A DNA stretch of 64,000 nt from JBEVJC01 sp040510375 (GTDB taxonomy: Bacteria; Bacteroidota; Bacteroidia; Chitinophagales; Chitinophagaceae), in the NCBI GenBank assembly GCA_040510375.1, contig JBEVJC010000022.1, positions 1 to 64,000 on the forward strand. Reading direction: 5' to 3'. A program made the position numbers and the translations under genes. The notes below the pieces were generated by a model. That model was not told the origin of the DNA. It searched no databases and saw only the letters and a list, made by a program, of their open reading frames with translations. This document shows positions 16,517-25,872 of this stretch, piece after piece (the first letter of the stretch is position 1; each line of letters opens with the position of its first letter).

Positions 16517-18164
16517 AGTAATTACCGATATCTCAGTGACGCCGGTAAACGACGATCAGGGCATGAGGCTGTTCTCTGAACTGGTGAGTATAATTGGTAC
16601 CAGCACAAAAACAAACGACAAGCTAAAAGCCTTATCGGATTTTTTTGCTGTAGCAAATGAAAAAGACAAGGTATGGGTTATTGCAATGTTCAGCGGACGC
16701 AGGCCCAGGCGTACTATCAGCGGCGCGTTGATTTCCAGATGGTGTGCAGAACTAATCGGACTTCCCCTCTGGCTTTTCGAAGAGTCTTATCATACTGTGG
16801 GCGACCTGTCAGAAACAGTTGCCTTACTTTTTCCCGAACGACTAACCATTCCCAATGTATCGCGGCCATTACATTATTATGTGGAACGTTTCCGCCAGCT
16901 GGAAAAAGCGACAGAGGACGAAAAAAAATCGTTTATGATAGAATCCTGGCGCGAGCTGGGAACACTGACCGAACGTTTCGTGTTTAATAAACTTTTATCC
17001 GGTGCATTCCGTATCGGTGTTTCGCAAAAACTTATGGTTAATGCGCTGGCAAAGACGGTTAACCTTGAACCGAATATTATTGCACATCGCATCAGCGGAA
17101 ACTGGGATCCATCCACCATAACATTCAGTGAACTTCTAGGCGAATCCGGACTGATCACGGATTTCTCCAAGCCATATCCGTTTTACCTTGCCTATGCACT
17201 GGAAAACGGACCGGCTGAACTGGGCGATACATCTGCATGGCAGGCCGAATGGAAATGGGATGGGATCCGCGGACAACTGATCAAACGAAATAATGAATTA
17301 TTCGTTTGGAGCCGTGGCGAGGAATTAATCACCGACAAATTCCCGGAATACCAGGTTCTTAAAGGGATGTTGCCCGACGGGATTGTGATCGACGGCGAGA
17401 TCATCCCTTCTGAGAATGGCCGGCCTCTTCCATTTGCCATTCTCCAAACCAGGATCGGCCGGAAGAATATTACCAAAAAACAATTGCTGGAAGCTCCCAT
17501 GAGTTTCTTTTCGTACGACCTGCTGGAATTATATAGCACAGACCTCCGCGAAAAACCATTGAGCGAACGAAGGGAATTACTGGAACAGGTCTGCCGGGAG
17601 ATAAACAATAACGTATTACTAATCTCCCCGCTTATAAATTATCAGTCATGGGATGAGTTGACCGAATTGCGGACGTTATCCAGAAGTATGGGTGCCGAAG
17701 GACTGATGCTCAAACGAAAGGCATCCGCCTACCAGGTGGGCCGCAAACGGGGCGACTGGTGGAAATGGAAAATTGATCCGCTGGTGATCGATGCAGTAAT
17801 GATCTACGCCCAGAAAGGAAGTGGCCGGCGCAGTAATCTCTATACCGATTACACATTTGCAGTGAAGGACGGAGATAAACTGGTCAGTTTTACCAAGTCT
17901 TATTCGGGACTGACTGACAAAGAGTTTAACGAAGTAGACAATTTTGTAAAGCGTAACTCCATAGAAAAATTCGGACCGGTACGTACCGTAAAGCCGGAGC
18001 TGGTCTTCGAAATTGCCTTTGAAGGCATCGCGGCAAGTAATCGCCACAAATCCGGCGTGGCACTGCGTTTCCCGCGAATCAACCGGTGGCGGAAAGACAA
18101 AAAAGCCGATGAAGTAAATACACTGGAAGATCTTAAAGGACTGTTGAAACAATACGGGAAATGA
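16509..18164 (+). CDS. ATP-dependent DNA ligase (ligase-associated repair cluster)
   Basis: 551 aa. The N-terminal helical DNA-binding domain precedes the nucleotidyltransferase domain with motif I KWDG (Lys 249, which forms the AMP-lysine), motif III region FFSYDLLE, motif IV EGLMLKR and motif V KWKIDPL, then an OB domain with motif VI (ALRFPRINRWR). It resembles archaeal/LigB-type ATP ligases. The cell should also have an NAD-dependent LigA elsewhere, so this one probably serves repair. It starts inside the exonuclease stop and is followed 129 bp later by the helicase. Confidence 0.95.
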   Translation: MSEVITDISVTPVNDDQGMRLFSELVSIIGTSTKTNDKLKALSDFFAVANEKDKVWVIAMFSGRRPRRTISGALISRWCAELIGLPLWLFEESYHTVGDLSETVALLFPERLTIPNVSRPLHYYVERFRQLEKATEDEKKSFMIESWRELGTLTERFVFNKLLSGAFRIGVSQKLMVNALAKTVNLEPNIIAHRISGNWDPSTITFSELLGESGLITDFSKPYPFYLAYALENGPAELGDTSAWQAEWKWDGIRGQLIKRNNELFVWSRGEELITDKFPEYQVLKGMLPDGIVIDGEIIPSENGRPLPFAILQTRIGRKNITKKQLLEAPMSFFSYDLLELYSTDLREKPLSERRELLEQVCREINNNVLLISPLINYQSWDELTELRTLSRSMGAEGLMLKRKASAYQVGRKRGDWWKWKIDPLVIDAVMIYAQKGSGRRSNLYTDYTFAVKDGDKLVSFTKSYSGLTDKEFNEVDNFVKRNSIEKFGPVRTVKPELVFEIAFEGIAASNRHKSGVALRFPRINRWRKDKKADEVNTLEDLKGLLKQYGK

Positions 18165-18293
18165 CGATTCCGGCTTAACTTTATCGGGTTTACGAACAGA
18201 AATCTGCAAATTCCCTGCAGCGTTTAAACACGCTGATAATGTTGATTAAAAAGGGAAGACCAGCAGGTACATAATAAAAAGATTACAGAGCTG

Positions 18294-20792
18294 ATGGCCA
18301 CAAAGAAAAAAGGAAAGAGTGTGATTACGGAGTGGCTTGCTTCATCGGGAAAGGAACCATTTACGTTTCAGGAAGAAACCTGGGAACATATAGTAAAAGG
18401 AGAAAGTGGTGTTGTAAATGCACCAACGGGATGTGGTAAAACATTCTCGGTATTCCTTGGCGCACTGATCGATTTTATAAACCGGCATCCAACGGATTTC
18501 CGGACGCGTTCCAAAAACGGATTACAGTTATTATGGATCACACCCCTTCGTGCCCTGGCAAAGGATATAGGCAGGGCCATGACCGAAGTGATCTCCGGTT
18601 TAGACATGAACTGGAAAGTAGGAATCCGCAATGGCGATACCGATCTTAATGAACGTGCAAGACAGAAAAGGCAGATGCCGGAAGTACTTATCATTACTCC
18701 GGAAAGCCTGCATCTCCTGCTTGCGCAAAAGGGTTATCCTGATGTGTTGAACACCCTGCGTATTGTTGCCGTTGATGAATGGCATGAATTGCTGGGAAGT
18801 AAACGTGGTGTGATGGTCGAACTTGCTTTGAGCAGGATAACAGGTTTACGCGAAAAATATACCATTGAAAATAAACCACCGCTGCTGGTCTGGGGTATTT
18901 CCGCAACCATTGGCAATATGGAGGAAGCAGCTGAAGTGTTACTTGCCTGCGTTGAAAGTAAAGGAGTAATGGTGAAGGCCAGGATCCGGAAGGAAGTGAA
19001 GATCGATTCGGTATTACCTGATGAAATTGAAAAATATCCCTGGGCCGGTCATCTCGGTGTGAAACTGGTGGATAAGGTGATTCCCATTATCATGAATAGT
19101 ACCACAACACTCATCTTCATCAATACCAGGGGGATGAGTGAAACATGGTACCAGGCAATACTCACAGCCGCACCCGAACTTGCCGGTGCAATTGCCCTGC
19201 ACCATGGAAGCGTTGATCGCGAATTGAGGGAGTGGGTGGAGGAAAATCTTCACACCGGCAGATTGAAGGCGGTTGTATGCACGGCATCCCTCGACCTGGG
19301 AGTAGATTTCCGTCCGGTTGAAACCGTTATCCAGGTTGGATCACCAAAGGGTGTAGCGCGGTTTCTTCAACGGGCCGGACGTAGCGGACATAGTCCCGAA
19401 GCCGTCAGCCAGATCTGGTTCCTGCCAACCCATTCACTTGAACTGGTAGAAGCTGCTGCGCTGAAGGATGCGATCAGTGAACAATTTATCGAAAGCCGCA
19501 CACCAATGACCCTTTGTTTTGATGTGCTGATCCAGTTCTGCTGCACACTTGCAGTCTCCGAAGGTTTTATGGGCGATGAGTTATTTGATGAGATAAAAAA
19601 AACCTATTGTTACCGCGACATTACGCGGGATGAATGGTTGCAGGTGCTCCACTATATCACTGAAGGTGGACAAGCCCTGTATCAATACGATGAATATAAA
19701 AAGGTGGATCTGATTGATGGGATCTACCGCATCACCGGGCGAAAAATTGCAATGCGACACCGGATGAATATCGGGACGATTGTCAGTGACTCGATGTTGA
19801 AAGTTAAATTCATGGGTGGTGGATTTATCGGGATGATTGAAGAGTACTTTATATCCCGGCTTGACCCGGGCGAAGTGTTTACGCTGGCAGGGAGGAACCT
19901 TGAGCTGGTGATGATCAAGGATATGACAGTAATCGTCAAAAAAAGTAACGCAAAAAAATCAATCGTACCCAGCTGGAATGGCGGAAGAATGCCATTAAGC
20001 GCAAACCTCGGGAAAAAATTACGGGAAAAATTTAATGAGGCATTTGGTAAAAGTAATGGCGGGAAAAAAAACACGATCAGGGATATTGAACTCCTGGTCT
20101 TGCGGCCGTTGTTTGACCTGCAGGAAAAATTATCCCATGTACCAACAGCAAACGAACTGCTTATTGAACAGATAGAGACAAAGGATGGGTTTCACCTGTT
20201 TGTGTATCCCTTTGAAGGCAGGCTGGTACATGAGGCAATGGCAGCCATTCTTGCATACCGGATCAGCAAGATCAGGCCCATCACTTTTTCTTTTGCCATG
20301 AATGATTATGGATTTGAATTACTCAGTGACCAGCCAATACCGGTTGATGATACAAACGTGTATGAATTATTTACGCCGGAAAACCTGCTGCTGGATATCC
20401 AGCGAAGTGTTAACTCCACCGAAATGGCCAAGAGAAAATTCCGGGATATTGCGGTGATCGGGGGATTGATTTTCCAGGGTTATCCGGGCGAACAAAAAAA
20501 GGCAAGGCACCTGCAATCTTCAGCATCCCTGCTGTTCAAAGTTTTTGCGGAATATGATCCGGAGAATTTACTGCTGCGGCAGTCATACCAGGAAGTGTTC
20601 GACCAGCAGATGGAAGAAGCAAGGCTTCGTGATATGCTGCTGCGGATCCAGTCGTCCGAAATAGTCATCACCTTCCCGCAACGACTTACCCCATTCTGTT
20701 TCCCGATTAAAGTGGATAGCATGCGGGAAGATCTTTCTTCCGAAAAACTGGCCGATCGCGTTCAACGCATGCAGGCACAGCTTGACAGGTAA
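18294..20792 (+). CDS. Ligase-associated DEXH-box helicase (Lhr-like)
   Basis: 832 aa, superfamily 2. Motif I is APTGCGKT (residues 43-50), motif II is DEWH (161-164) rather than the DEVH/DEIH of other Lhr proteins, motif III is SAT (203-205) and motif VI is RAGRSGH. A winged-helix and Lhr C-terminal core follow. It is expected to unwind DNA or RNA:DNA hybrids in the repair set. Its only neighbours on this strand are the ligase/exonuclease pair upstream and the phosphoesterase downstream, the conserved order for this system. Confidence 0.93.
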   Translation: MATKKKGKSVITEWLASSGKEPFTFQEETWEHIVKGESGVVNAPTGCGKTFSVFLGALIDFINRHPTDFRTRSKNGLQLLWITPLRALAKDIGRAMTEVISGLDMNWKVGIRNGDTDLNERARQKRQMPEVLIITPESLHLLLAQKGYPDVLNTLRIVAVDEWHELLGSKRGVMVELALSRITGLREKYTIENKPPLLVWGISATIGNMEEAAEVLLACVESKGVMVKARIRKEVKIDSVLPDEIEKYPWAGHLGVKLVDKVIPIIMNSTTTLIFINTRGMSETWYQAILTAAPELAGAIALHHGSVDRELREWVEENLHTGRLKAVVCTASLDLGVDFRPVETVIQVGSPKGVARFLQRAGRSGHSPEAVSQIWFLPTHSLELVEAAALKDAISEQFIESRTPMTLCFDVLIQFCCTLAVSEGFMGDELFDEIKKTYCYRDITRDEWLQVLHYITEGGQALYQYDEYKKVDLIDGIYRITGRKIAMRHRMNIGTIVSDSMLKVKFMGGGFIGMIEEYFISRLDPGEVFTLAGRNLELVMIKDMTVIVKKSNAKKSIVPSWNGGRMPLSANLGKKLREKFNEAFGKSNGGKKNTIRDIELLVLRPLFDLQEKLSHVPTANELLIEQIETKDGFHLFVYPFEGRLVHEAMAAILAYRISKIRPITFSFAMNDYGFELLSDQPIPVDDTNVYELFTPENLLLDIQRSVNSTEMAKRKFRDIAVIGGLIFQGYPGEQKKARHLQSSASLLFKVFAEYDPENLLLRQSYQEVFDQQMEEARLRDMLLRIQSSEIVITFPQRLTPFCFPIKVDSMREDLSSEKLADRVQRMQAQLDR

Positions 20793-20794
20793 TG

Positions 20795-20824
20795 TTGAGA
20801 TTTTAATATTGTTTTATTATTTTG
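20795..20824 (+). promoter_or_regulatory. Candidate promoter of the PdeM gene
   Basis: TTG (20795-20797), 20 bases, then TATTTTG (20818-20824), one base short of TAnnTTTG. It overlaps the end of the helicase region, so the phosphoesterase may be expressed independently as well as by read-through. Confidence 0.3.
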
Positions 20825-20848
20825 CCGCAGTTAATTTTTGAACACCCC

Positions 20849-21505
20849 ATGAACGCATTGATAGAATATACCATCGACGAGCAATCACTGGTACTTAGTC
20901 CGCAAAAAGCAATTTACTGGCAACAGGAGAAAACACTGATCGTTGCCGATGTACATATCGGTAAGACCGGGCATTTCCGTAAAGCAGGTATTCCTGTGCC
21001 GGCCAAAGTTTACAAGGATGACCTCCACCGCTTATTCTCGCTGATACTTTTTTTCAAGGCAGAGAAACTGTTGATTGTTGGCGACTTTACCCATAGCACT
21101 ACCAATATTGAGCTTGATCTTTTCCAGCGCTGGCGGCGTGATCTGTCCACCCTGAATATTGAACTGGTTAAAGGAAACCATGATATCCTGCATGAAAACT
21201 GGTACCGGGATACTGGCGTAAATTGTACCGGTCCCCAGCACCAGATCGGCAACTTCCTGTTTGTACATGATGTGGCAGACTGTCCCGAACCTGTACCCCA
21301 ATATATTTTTGGCGGACATGTTCACCCGGGTGTGCGCATGCGGGGTATGGGTAAACAAAGCCTGACCTTCCCCTGTTTTTATTTTACAGACACTTACAGT
21401 ATTCTTCCCGCCTTTGGAGGTTTCACGGGTGTATCAATTATCAATCCTGCAGATAAGGATAATGTATTTGCAATCGTGGAGAACGACCTGCTGCAGTTGC
21501 AGTAA
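20849..21505 (+). CDS. pdeM: Ligase-associated DNA damage response endonuclease PdeM (metallophosphoesterase)
   Basis: 218 aa. Calcineurin-like fold with motifs ADVHIGK, GDFTHS, KGNHD and FGGHVHPG, which supply the two-metal site. Families next to the DNA ligase/exonuclease/helicase trio are annotated as the PdeM endonuclease. The ATG at 20849 is preferred; an in-frame TTG at 20822 lies inside the candidate -7 box. It is the last gene of the repair cluster and convergent with the next gene. Confidence 0.9.
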   Translation: MNALIEYTIDEQSLVLSPQKAIYWQQEKTLIVADVHIGKTGHFRKAGIPVPAKVYKDDLHRLFSLILFFKAEKLLIVGDFTHSTTNIELDLFQRWRRDLSTLNIELVKGNHDILHENWYRDTGVNCTGPQHQIGNFLFVHDVADCPEPVPQYIFGGHVHPGVRMRGMGKQSLTFPCFYFTDTYSILPAFGGFTGVSIINPADKDNVFAIVENDLLQLQ

Positions 21506-21546
21506 ATAATTATTTCAACGAAGGGCTTTGTTCAGACAGCAGTCCG

Positions 21547-23997
21547 TTATTTTTTCGAGCGCAACTGGTTATAGTCAAGGAAATAGATAAACCTTACCGT
21601 TGCTTCACTGCCATACTTAAGGTTGACAGAACGGCCGAAGTTGGCGAGGTAACGTTTATACTTATTGCCATCCACGTACTGATCATCACCTATCCAGTTT
21701 TTATATCCGACAATCAGCCTGCTTCCATAACGGAAGTCCCACGTGAAAAATGCATCAGTATTAACGTAGTTGATATTGTCAGTCAGCATACTTACAGGTG
21801 AAGGTGATACAGCATTTCCCCGATCGTCGAGTAATGCAGTACGACTTACCGGTACATGGCTCCAGTAATGGCGCACCCTGAGCGTAAGGTTAATCCTTGG
21901 GGTAAAATTATAGATCCCCGATAAAATGGATTCAACGTCCTTGAAATCTACAAAGGCAATACGTGGCTGCGCCAGGGTATTGTCGCTCCAGGAAATTATG
22001 TAATCTGTTTCCGTTTCGTAGCGATGCGAAAGTTCAAGTGAAAAATTATCATTGAAGCGGTACCGGAACTGTGCTTCCAGGGTATAATATTTTTTCTCCT
22101 TATTCCGGAAGAATTGCGCAACCAGGAAATTGTAATTCACCAGCAATTTTTTGCGGCTATCACTCGATCCGCTTAGTTTCAGGTATCCATATTGTGGCCT
22201 GCGCGCATACTTTTCGAAGGGAGCACCTACAACATAATAATCGTGCTGGTCGGGAAGATAGGCCGCCTGCAACGATGCCTCCCAGAAATTCTTAAAGACC
22301 CAGTTACCCGTAGCGGTCAACGTGAGCATATTGAATTTGTTGGGAGAGAAAAGCCTGCTGTAATGCGCCTGGAACAGGTACTGATAATTGATAAAAGTGC
22401 TTTTCGGATTGTACTGGTTGTACGAAAAATTGAGCACATTGATCTGCTGGTTGGCTGTCTGCAGGTAACCCAGGTCGGTAGGATCGTATAATGCAGAGCG
22501 GATAATATTCTGATAAGAATACTGCCATTTACCGCTGACCTTTCCGGCCCGGATCATGGTATTGAAACCATCATATCCATCCCTGGAAAAAATACTGCTG
22601 TAATGGCCGTATCCGCGGAGATTAAAAGTGTTTGCCTTGTCGTACAGGTTGAAATCAATCCCGGTTACATTGGCATCCTGCGACGATCCGCTCCGGACAA
22701 CATTTGTATTGGTAAAAGTTACATAGGATCTTCCCTTTAATGCCTGATCGAGTACCAGGATATTATAATTGGTCAGCGGTTCTGTCCTGATTTTTTCGGT
22801 GGCACCGGTGGAAATATCACGGATCGTGGCGTGCATGGGGGCTCCGACTGCATTAAAAAAACCAATGCCAAGTTTTTTTGGGGTGCGACCGGAAAATTTG
22901 ACCGCGTTTAACAATTGGGTGCGACGTGGATTGCGGATCACCTGTACATTTGAATTTATATACATCAGCTCCCTTATCGATTCGTAACCGTTTGGGGCAG
23001 CACCGATGCGCCGCGAATAAAACAATCCCGATTTATTGAAGATCTCCGTGCCTTCTGTAAAAAATGGGCGGTATTCGTCAAACCGGACTTCATAAGGTGT
23101 AAGGTTGTTGACCACGTTATCAGAGATCACCTGTCCGAAATCAGGGATCAGTGTAGCATCAAGAGTGAAACTTTCATTGATCCCATACTTCACATCCATC
23201 CCGCCACTTTTCAGCCATTCATTATTATAACCCGATGGTTCGGGAGTGCTCCGCAAACCGGTTGACACATATGGTGAGAAACTCAGCCGCAGTGGCGGTT
23301 TGATATTACTCAGGTTTTTTAACAACCCAAACTGGTTTACGAAACCATTAACCTGGGGATCTACCAGGTTCCAGAAACTCCGTTCGTTATTGCGCCGCAC
23401 CGATCGCAGGAGCTGGATTCCCCAATCCTGCACATTATCTTTCGGAAACCTTAATGAAATAAACGGGATCCTCATTTCTACAATCCAGCCATCACGGGTA
23501 ACAGAGACCTTGCTGTCCCAGACCGCATCCCAGGTCTTGTCGCCATACTCCCCCTCCTCCAGCACCAGGTTTGGTGCAAGCCGTGCGTCGGTTTGTACAT
23601 TGGAAGAAGTCACCCCAAACTGGAATCCATTCTGGAGATCATGATAGGTATCAATAAAAACGGAGAAAAAATCGAGGTCCTTCATCTGGTCCTCATCCCG
23701 GGCGGTGATCTGGGAACGGATAAGCGCCGGATCATCATAAAGCATTGCACCTATATAGATGGCACCGTTATCATAAAGGATCCGTACTTCGGTGTTTTGG
23801 GATGCTTCTTTACCTACCGTGGGAAAATTCTGGATGAAATCCTTTGCAACAGGCGCGGTCTTCCAGGCAACGTCGTCCAGAACGCCATTAATAGTCGGGG
23901 GTTGTATTGTCTTTGTGGCCTGCAGTTTGCGTTCCTGCGAAAACGAAGACAGGTGACACAATACCAGCACGCACAAAAAGTTGTGTCTTCTCAGCAT
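21547..23997 (-). CDS. DUF5916 outer-membrane protein with N-terminal CBM9-like domain
   Basis: 816 aa. A signal peptide (FLCVLVLCHLSSFSQ) is followed by a carbohydrate-binding-module-9-like beta-sandwich (about residues 35-220; PTINGVLDDVAWKTAP, FFSVFIDTYHD). The rest is DUF5916, a beta-strand-rich barrel with alternating aromatic strands that ends in a short charged terminus. The family is common in Bacteroidota. Its role is unknown, but a surface glycan or lipid function fits the module. It is preceded by a clear -7 box with a dyad over the promoter. Confidence 0.88.
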   Translation of the reverse strand: MLRRHNFLCVLVLCHLSSFSQERKLQATKTIQPPTINGVLDDVAWKTAPVAKDFIQNFPTVGKEASQNTEVRILYDNGAIYIGAMLYDDPALIRSQITARDEDQMKDLDFFSVFIDTYHDLQNGFQFGVTSSNVQTDARLAPNLVLEEGEYGDKTWDAVWDSKVSVTRDGWIVEMRIPFISLRFPKDNVQDWGIQLLRSVRRNNERSFWNLVDPQVNGFVNQFGLLKNLSNIKPPLRLSFSPYVSTGLRSTPEPSGYNNEWLKSGGMDVKYGINESFTLDATLIPDFGQVISDNVVNNLTPYEVRFDEYRPFFTEGTEIFNKSGLFYSRRIGAAPNGYESIRELMYINSNVQVIRNPRRTQLLNAVKFSGRTPKKLGIGFFNAVGAPMHATIRDISTGATEKIRTEPLTNYNILVLDQALKGRSYVTFTNTNVVRSGSSQDANVTGIDFNLYDKANTFNLRGYGHYSSIFSRDGYDGFNTMIRAGKVSGKWQYSYQNIIRSALYDPTDLGYLQTANQQINVLNFSYNQYNPKSTFINYQYLFQAHYSRLFSPNKFNMLTLTATGNWVFKNFWEASLQAAYLPDQHDYYVVGAPFEKYARRPQYGYLKLSGSSDSRKKLLVNYNFLVAQFFRNKEKKYYTLEAQFRYRFNDNFSLELSHRYETETDYIISWSDNTLAQPRIAFVDFKDVESILSGIYNFTPRINLTLRVRHYWSHVPVSRTALLDDRGNAVSPSPVSMLTDNINYVNTDAFFTWDFRYGSRLIVGYKNWIGDDQYVDGNKYKRYLANFGRSVNLKYGSEATVRFIYFLDYNQLRSKK

Positions 23998-24011
23998 ACA
24001 GTAGTTCCAGA

Positions 24012-24048
24012 CAAATATAGTGGACTAACCCGAACGATTAAAGTCCAC
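24012..24048 (-). promoter_or_regulatory. Promoter of the DUF5916 gene with overlapping inverted repeat
   Basis: On the minus strand, TATATTTG (24019-24012) is a perfect -7 box, 14 nt before the start codon. Directly upstream, GTGGACT (24020-24026) and AGTCCAC (24042-24048) form a 7-bp inverted repeat with a 15-bp spacer that covers the -10 to -40 region. This suggests an operator; it has no U-tract to act as a terminator. Confidence 0.5.
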
Positions 24049-24102
24049 ACGTAAATAAACGGCTGAAACTTCGGAAAAACACATTACTTCAGGTAAAAAT
24101 AC

Positions 24103-24852
24103 TTAATTGATTCTCTTCCGGAGTGTGACCACCTGCTCCTGCAAATCCGTAACAATATTTGCTATCTGTCCCATGTCCCAACGCTGCTGCTGGCTTGCTT
24201 TTGAGATCACCATCTGGGCCTGCCACATTTCCAGTACATCTTCGGTATTTACCGTATAGGGATGATAGATCGGATTATCACTTACAAGTGTAAGTTTGCT
24301 TTTTGAGCGTCCGGCTTTCTGTACGCGCTTATAAACGATTCCTTCATTCCTGGAAACCACAATACAGGGGCTATCGTTTTTCAGGCTGTCAATACTATCC
24401 ACCTTCTCCCCAACAATCACAGAACCACTTGGTGTTGGCAACATGGAATCCCCGATAATTTCGAATGCACGGTAATTACCTCCCGCCAGCATTGGTAATG
24501 TGAAGGTGTTGAGTTCATCCACAAATTCCGGATCGGCATAACCGGCAAGATATCCAGCCGCTGCTTTAACAGGCACGAAGGGAATATCCGGACGTCCCGT
24601 TGCCAGTTTGATTGCCCGGCGTTTCGCGATATAATTCCCCCTGGTTTCACTCAGGTCCTTCCGGAGAATTTCGTCAAGTGTCAGTTTGAAGATATCACAA
24701 ACGATCTCCAGCACATCGATCCTTGGATCGGCGCGCTCTTCTTCATAGGCTCCCAGCAATGAGCGTTTGATACCCAGTTTGGTGGCGAATTCTTCCTGTG
24801 TCCAGCCACGGAGCTTACGCAGGTATTTGAGGTTTTGATTTGCGACAGGCAT
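24103..24852 (-). CDS. XRE-family regulator with LexA-like S24 autoprotease domain
   Basis: 249 aa. An N-terminal Xre helix-turn-helix (residues 7-65: LKYLRKLRGWTQEEFATKLGIKRS) is joined to an S24 domain. The domain keeps GDSMLP (Ser 136), a lysine in VYKRV (Lys 175) and an Ala-Gly pair (AAAG, 99-100) ahead of them. The spacing Gly-Ser 36 and Ser-Lys 39 closely matches LexA (34 and 37). Self-cleavage under DNA damage is therefore plausible, as in CI/LexA-type repressors. A dyad lies 12 bp upstream of its start, pointing to autoregulation. Targets are unknown. Confidence 0.9.
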   Translation of the reverse strand: MPVANQNLKYLRKLRGWTQEEFATKLGIKRSLLGAYEEERADPRIDVLEIVCDIFKLTLDEILRKDLSETRGNYIAKRRAIKLATGRPDIPFVPVKAAAGYLAGYADPEFVDELNTFTLPMLAGGNYRAFEIIGDSMLPTPSGSVIVGEKVDSIDSLKNDSPCIVVSRNEGIVYKRVQKAGRSKSKLTLVSDNPIYHPYTVNTEDVLEMWQAQMVISKASQQQRWDMGQIANIVTDLQEQVVTLRKRIN

Positions 24853-24863
24853 ATCCTAATATA

Positions 24864-24885
24864 TTTAGTAATGCAAAATACTAAA
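24864..24885. promoter_or_regulatory. Inverted-repeat operator candidate between the XRE gene and surE
   Basis: TTTAGTA (24864-24870), 8 bp, TACTAAA (24879-24885): a perfect 7-bp dyad in the divergent intergenic region, beginning 12 bp upstream of the regulator start. Position and symmetry fit a dimeric Xre/LexA-type repressor site. Confidence 0.5.
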
Positions 24886-24981
24886 AATCTTATCAAACGA
24901 AAAAAATATTTCATATCTCGCGGGCTGCTAACCAATTCTCATTTGACACATCCGGAAAATAATATCAATTTTGCCTTCTCT

Positions 24982-25872
24982 ATGGCTACAAAAACAAAAA
25001 CATCAGGAACCAGCCTGAAGGCGACCGGCAAAAAACCGGCTGCCCGTAAGACTCCCGCCGGGCAAAAAAGTGCAGGTGTTAAAAAACCGGACCTGAATGC
25101 AAGTGTAAAGGAAAAACCTATTATCCTGGTCGTTAATGACGACGGGGTAACGGCTCCCGGCATCATGAACCTGGTGGAAGCCGTGAAGGACCTGGGTAAA
25201 ATCGTGGTAGTGGCACCTGACAAACCACAGTCGGGAATGGGACATGCAATTACCATCGGACAACCACTCCGGCTCCAGCGCGTGTTTACATTTGGTGATA
25301 TCGAGGCCTACTCCTGCACCGGCACCCCGGTTGATTGTGTTAAACTTGCGGTCGACAAAGTTCTTCACCGCAAACCAGATATCTGCCTGAGCGGAATCAA
25401 CCATGGCGCCAATCACAGTATCAATGTAATTTATTCAGGCACCATGTCTGCCGCGGTTGAAGCGGCAATTGAAAGTATCCCCTCGGCCGGTTTTTCACTG
25501 CTTGATCATAGCATCGAAGCCGACTTCACCGGAGCAAAAAAATATGCCCGTATTATTGTGGAGAAAATGCTGAAGACCAAACTTGAAAAACATACGGTAT
25601 TGAATGTGAATATTCCTGCGTTGCCGGTGGAACTGGTAAAAGGTATCCGTATCTGCAAACAGGCATATGCCAAATACGAAGAAGATTTTGTTGAACGTAC
25701 CGACCCGACCGGCAGGAAATATTACTGGCTGACGGGGGAATTTGTGAATTTCGATAAAGGCAAGGATACCGATGTATACGCCCTTGCAAATGGATATGTG
25801 AGTATTGTTCCAGTGCAGTTTGATATGACCCATTACGGATTGAAAACCAAACTTGAAAAACTCTGGAAATAA
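24982..25872 (+). CDS. surE: 5'/3'-nucleotidase SurE with basic N-terminal extension
   Basis: 296 aa. SurE dephosphorylates nucleoside 5'- and 3'-monophosphates and short polyphosphates with a divalent metal. The core begins IILVVNDDGVTAPGI, whose Asp-Asp pair binds the metal, and includes SGINHGANHSINVIYSGT. Typical SurE is about 250 aa; here about 45 extra residues rich in Lys, Thr, Ala and Pro (KKPAARK, GQKSAGVKK) precede the core. The start at 24982 is the nearest ATG upstream; starts further upstream would run through the operator. It is the first gene of an operon with the 98-aa membrane protein and lpxB. Confidence 0.95.
   Translation: MATKTKTSGTSLKATGKKPAARKTPAGQKSAGVKKPDLNASVKEKPIILVVNDDGVTAPGIMNLVEAVKDLGKIVVVAPDKPQSGMGHAITIGQPLRLQRVFTFGDIEAYSCTGTPVDCVKLAVDKVLHRKPDICLSGINHGANHSINVIYSGTMSAAVEAAIESIPSAGFSLLDHSIEADFTGAKKYARIIVEKMLKTKLEKHTVLNVNIPALPVELVKGIRICKQAYAKYEEDFVERTDPTGRKYYWLTGEFVNFDKGKDTDVYALANGYVSIVPVQFDMTHYGLKTKLEKLWK

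Noticed and set aside
20822..20848. Upstream TTG start for PdeM
   Set aside because: It lies in the candidate -7 box and adds residues outside the family start.
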